From assembly GCA_029783825.1 (NCBI GenBank), contig JAREIK010002467.1:243043-307042 (forward strand): a stretch of 64,000 nucleotides of DNA. The letters run 5' to 3'. A program made the position numbers and the translations under genes. Shown here one piece after another: positions 62,062-64,000 of the stretch. How positions within the stretch are numbered: the first letter of the stretch is position 1; each line of letters begins with the position of its first letter. The DNA comes from Sapria himalayana. Taxonomy: Eukaryota > Streptophyta > Magnoliopsida > Malpighiales > Rafflesiaceae. Below the pieces are notes generated by a model. It was not told the DNA's origin and made no database searches. It was given only the letters and a program-made list of their open reading frames with translations.

Positions 62062-64000
62062 ATTATCTATATATATCTATTTATTTATATGTCTATCTAT
62101 CTATCTATCAACTATCTATTTGTCACTCTATCAATCTCTCGATCAATTTGTATATTAATCTGTCTATCAATCTATGATAAATTAGTATATCAATCTTCTA
62201 TCTATTTGTCTATCAATCTAAAACTATTAAGCTATTAATCTATAGTCTATCAATCTATCTAACAATCTATTTATCAAATTTTATTATACCTATCTATCTA
62301 TAAATATCTTCTGTCTATCTATATGTCTATCAATATATTATATATATATATATATATATATCGTCTCTCCCTCTTTCTATCTATTTCTATCTTTTTTTGT
62401 CTATCTATCTAGCGATCAATCAATCTATCTATCTTTCTATCTCTATCCATCATATATTGTCTGTCTATCTATTATCTATCTATATATTATCTATCATCTA
62501 TCTCTCTATCTATATATCTATATATCTATCTGTATAGTAATCTATCTCTTTTTCTATCTATTTGTGTATCTTTCTACTATATATTTGTCTATTAATGTCT
62601 ATTAATCTATATATCTATCTATATATCTATCTATCAAACTATCTATCTATATCTCTATCAATTTGTGTATCAATCTGTATATCAATCTATCAATAAATTT
62701 GTCTATCAATCTTTCTTTATTATATGTCTATCTAATTTCTATCTATGTAGCTACCTGTATATCTATTTTCTATCTATCTGTCAATTTATCTGTCTATATA
62801 TAATATATCTATAATCTCTCTGTCTATCTACCTATATAGTATTTATTTGTCTATATTTATTTATATATTGTTCTATCTATCTATCTATCTATGAATCTTT
62901 ATATCTATCTGTCTATCAATAGATCAATCAATTTGTTTATCAACTTTTCTATCAATATGTCAATCAAGCTATCTATCAATTTGTATATCAATAGTCTATC
63001 AATATAACTATAATCTTTGTATCAATCTATCTATATATCTATCTATATCTGTATCTATTTCTATAATCTATCTATCTATCTATCTATCTAGATATCTACT
63101 GTATGTATGTCTACCTATCTATCTATCTATCTATCTAACTAACTGTCTATATATTATGTCTATGTAATGTCTATCTATCTATTTCTTTTCTATCTTTCTA
63201 TCTATCAGTCTAGCTGTCTATCTATCTATTGTCTAGCTACCTGTCTGTCTACCTAACTATCTATTTGACAAACTATCTATCTGCCAGATTATCTCTATTT
63301 GAATATCAATCTATCTGTTATTGTTGTCTACTGTCTATCTATCTACCTATCTATCTATGTATATACTATTTTCTATATAATATCTATCTATCTATATGTC
63401 TATCTATCTTTCTAACTATGAGTATATCAATCAATCTATATGTTTATTATATATTGTATATCTATATCTATATATAAAACTATATATCTATGTATATCTA
63501 TCTATATATAAATATATACATCTGTGATTTTTTATATATGTCTATCTAACAATCTATCTATCTATCTGCCTATCTAACTATCTATCTATCTATCTATATG
63601 TTCTATCTTTCTATCTAACTATGTAACTATTTGTGTAACTATCTATGCATCATCTGTTTATCTATATATATATATATATATATATATATTCTTTCTATCT
63701 ATAGATCTGTCTATCTATTAACTACCTATTTGACTATTTATCTAACTATTATCTAATTATCAATTTCTCTATATATCTTCATCTACATGTCTATCGATCT
63801 ATGTATCTTTCTGTCTATATATCTATATATCTAATTGTATATCTATATATTTAACTATCATTCTATTATCTATATATAAATCTACATATCTATTTTCTAT
63901 CAATTGATCACTCTATGTATCTATAGATCAGTCTATTTATCTATCTATATATCTATTTATCTATCTATCTGTCTATCAATATCAGTATGAATCTGTCCAT

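Larger units (their letters stand above)
59644..64000 (+). repeat. Degenerate (TCTA)n satellite, block K (TCTA on + strand), runs off the window
   Basis: A TCTA array to the window end, with (TA)n tracts at 61569-61588, 61599-61641, 62009-62059 and 63667-63690, and a 227-bp duplication near 60.1-60.4 kb. TCTA units here are more often interrupted by AATCTAT/ATCAATC variants than in block F. No gene was seen. Confidence 0.96.

Noticed and set aside
1..64000. CRISPR-like arrays of short repeats
   Set aside because: The repeats are contiguous 4-bp units or 23-bp tandem units without spacers, and the DNA is plant nuclear.

Overview
This window is nuclear DNA of a flowering plant, in a gene-free, repeat-saturated region. 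The plant assignment rests on the transposons: a LINE whose ORF1 has a DUF4283-like region and a CCHC knuckle and whose ORF2 carries an endonuclease, a YADD reverse transcriptase, a zf-RVT motif and a C-terminal RNase H domain; and a CACTA (En/Spm) complex with TNP2, DUF4218, DUF4216 and a TNPA-like (Transposase_24) gene. I found no intact host gene, no tRNA or rRNA gene and no CRISPR array. Every protein-coding stretch I recognise is a decayed transposon gene.

About three quarters of the window is one old, degenerate tetranucleotide satellite, (TCTA)n on one strand and (GATA)n on the other. Its polarity changes along the window. TCTA is on the + strand at 1-2015, 5196-12718, 15749-37570, 58311-59125 and 59644-64000. 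GATA is on the + strand at 13991-15748, 43010-58310 and 59126-59643. The TCTA strand has no stop codon in any frame, so it generates many spurious Ser-Ile-Tyr-Leu ORFs. Older segmental duplications lie on top of the 4-bp unit: a roughly 3-kb higher-order repeat (28.9-36.2 kb), an 855-bp duplication with a third copy (44.2-47.0 kb), a 600-bp duplication (14.1-14.85 kb) and smaller ones.

The satellite is interrupted by: an AT-rich LTR-retroelement remnant with a 23-bp tandem repeat (2016-5195); a LINE fragment at a polarity switch (12720-13990); a CATGCC-rich hAT-like remnant (17892-18349); an essentially full-length but dead LINE on the minus strand (21985-28331); an unassigned, possibly solo-LTR patch (30511-31019); a CACTA complex in which two halves of TNP2 lie in opposite orientations (37571-42800); a short chimeric element that shares only the last ~85 bp of the LINE (47766-48220); and a second, 5'-truncated LINE on the plus strand (48451-53692).

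Nothing here works together as a living pathway. The most interesting points are structural: repeated polarity reversals of a microsatellite-derived array, two of them spanning transposon fragments; LINE 3' ends that always face the GATA strand; and a short non-autonomous element apparently using the LINE 3' tail. I see no evidence for a new protein-coding system.
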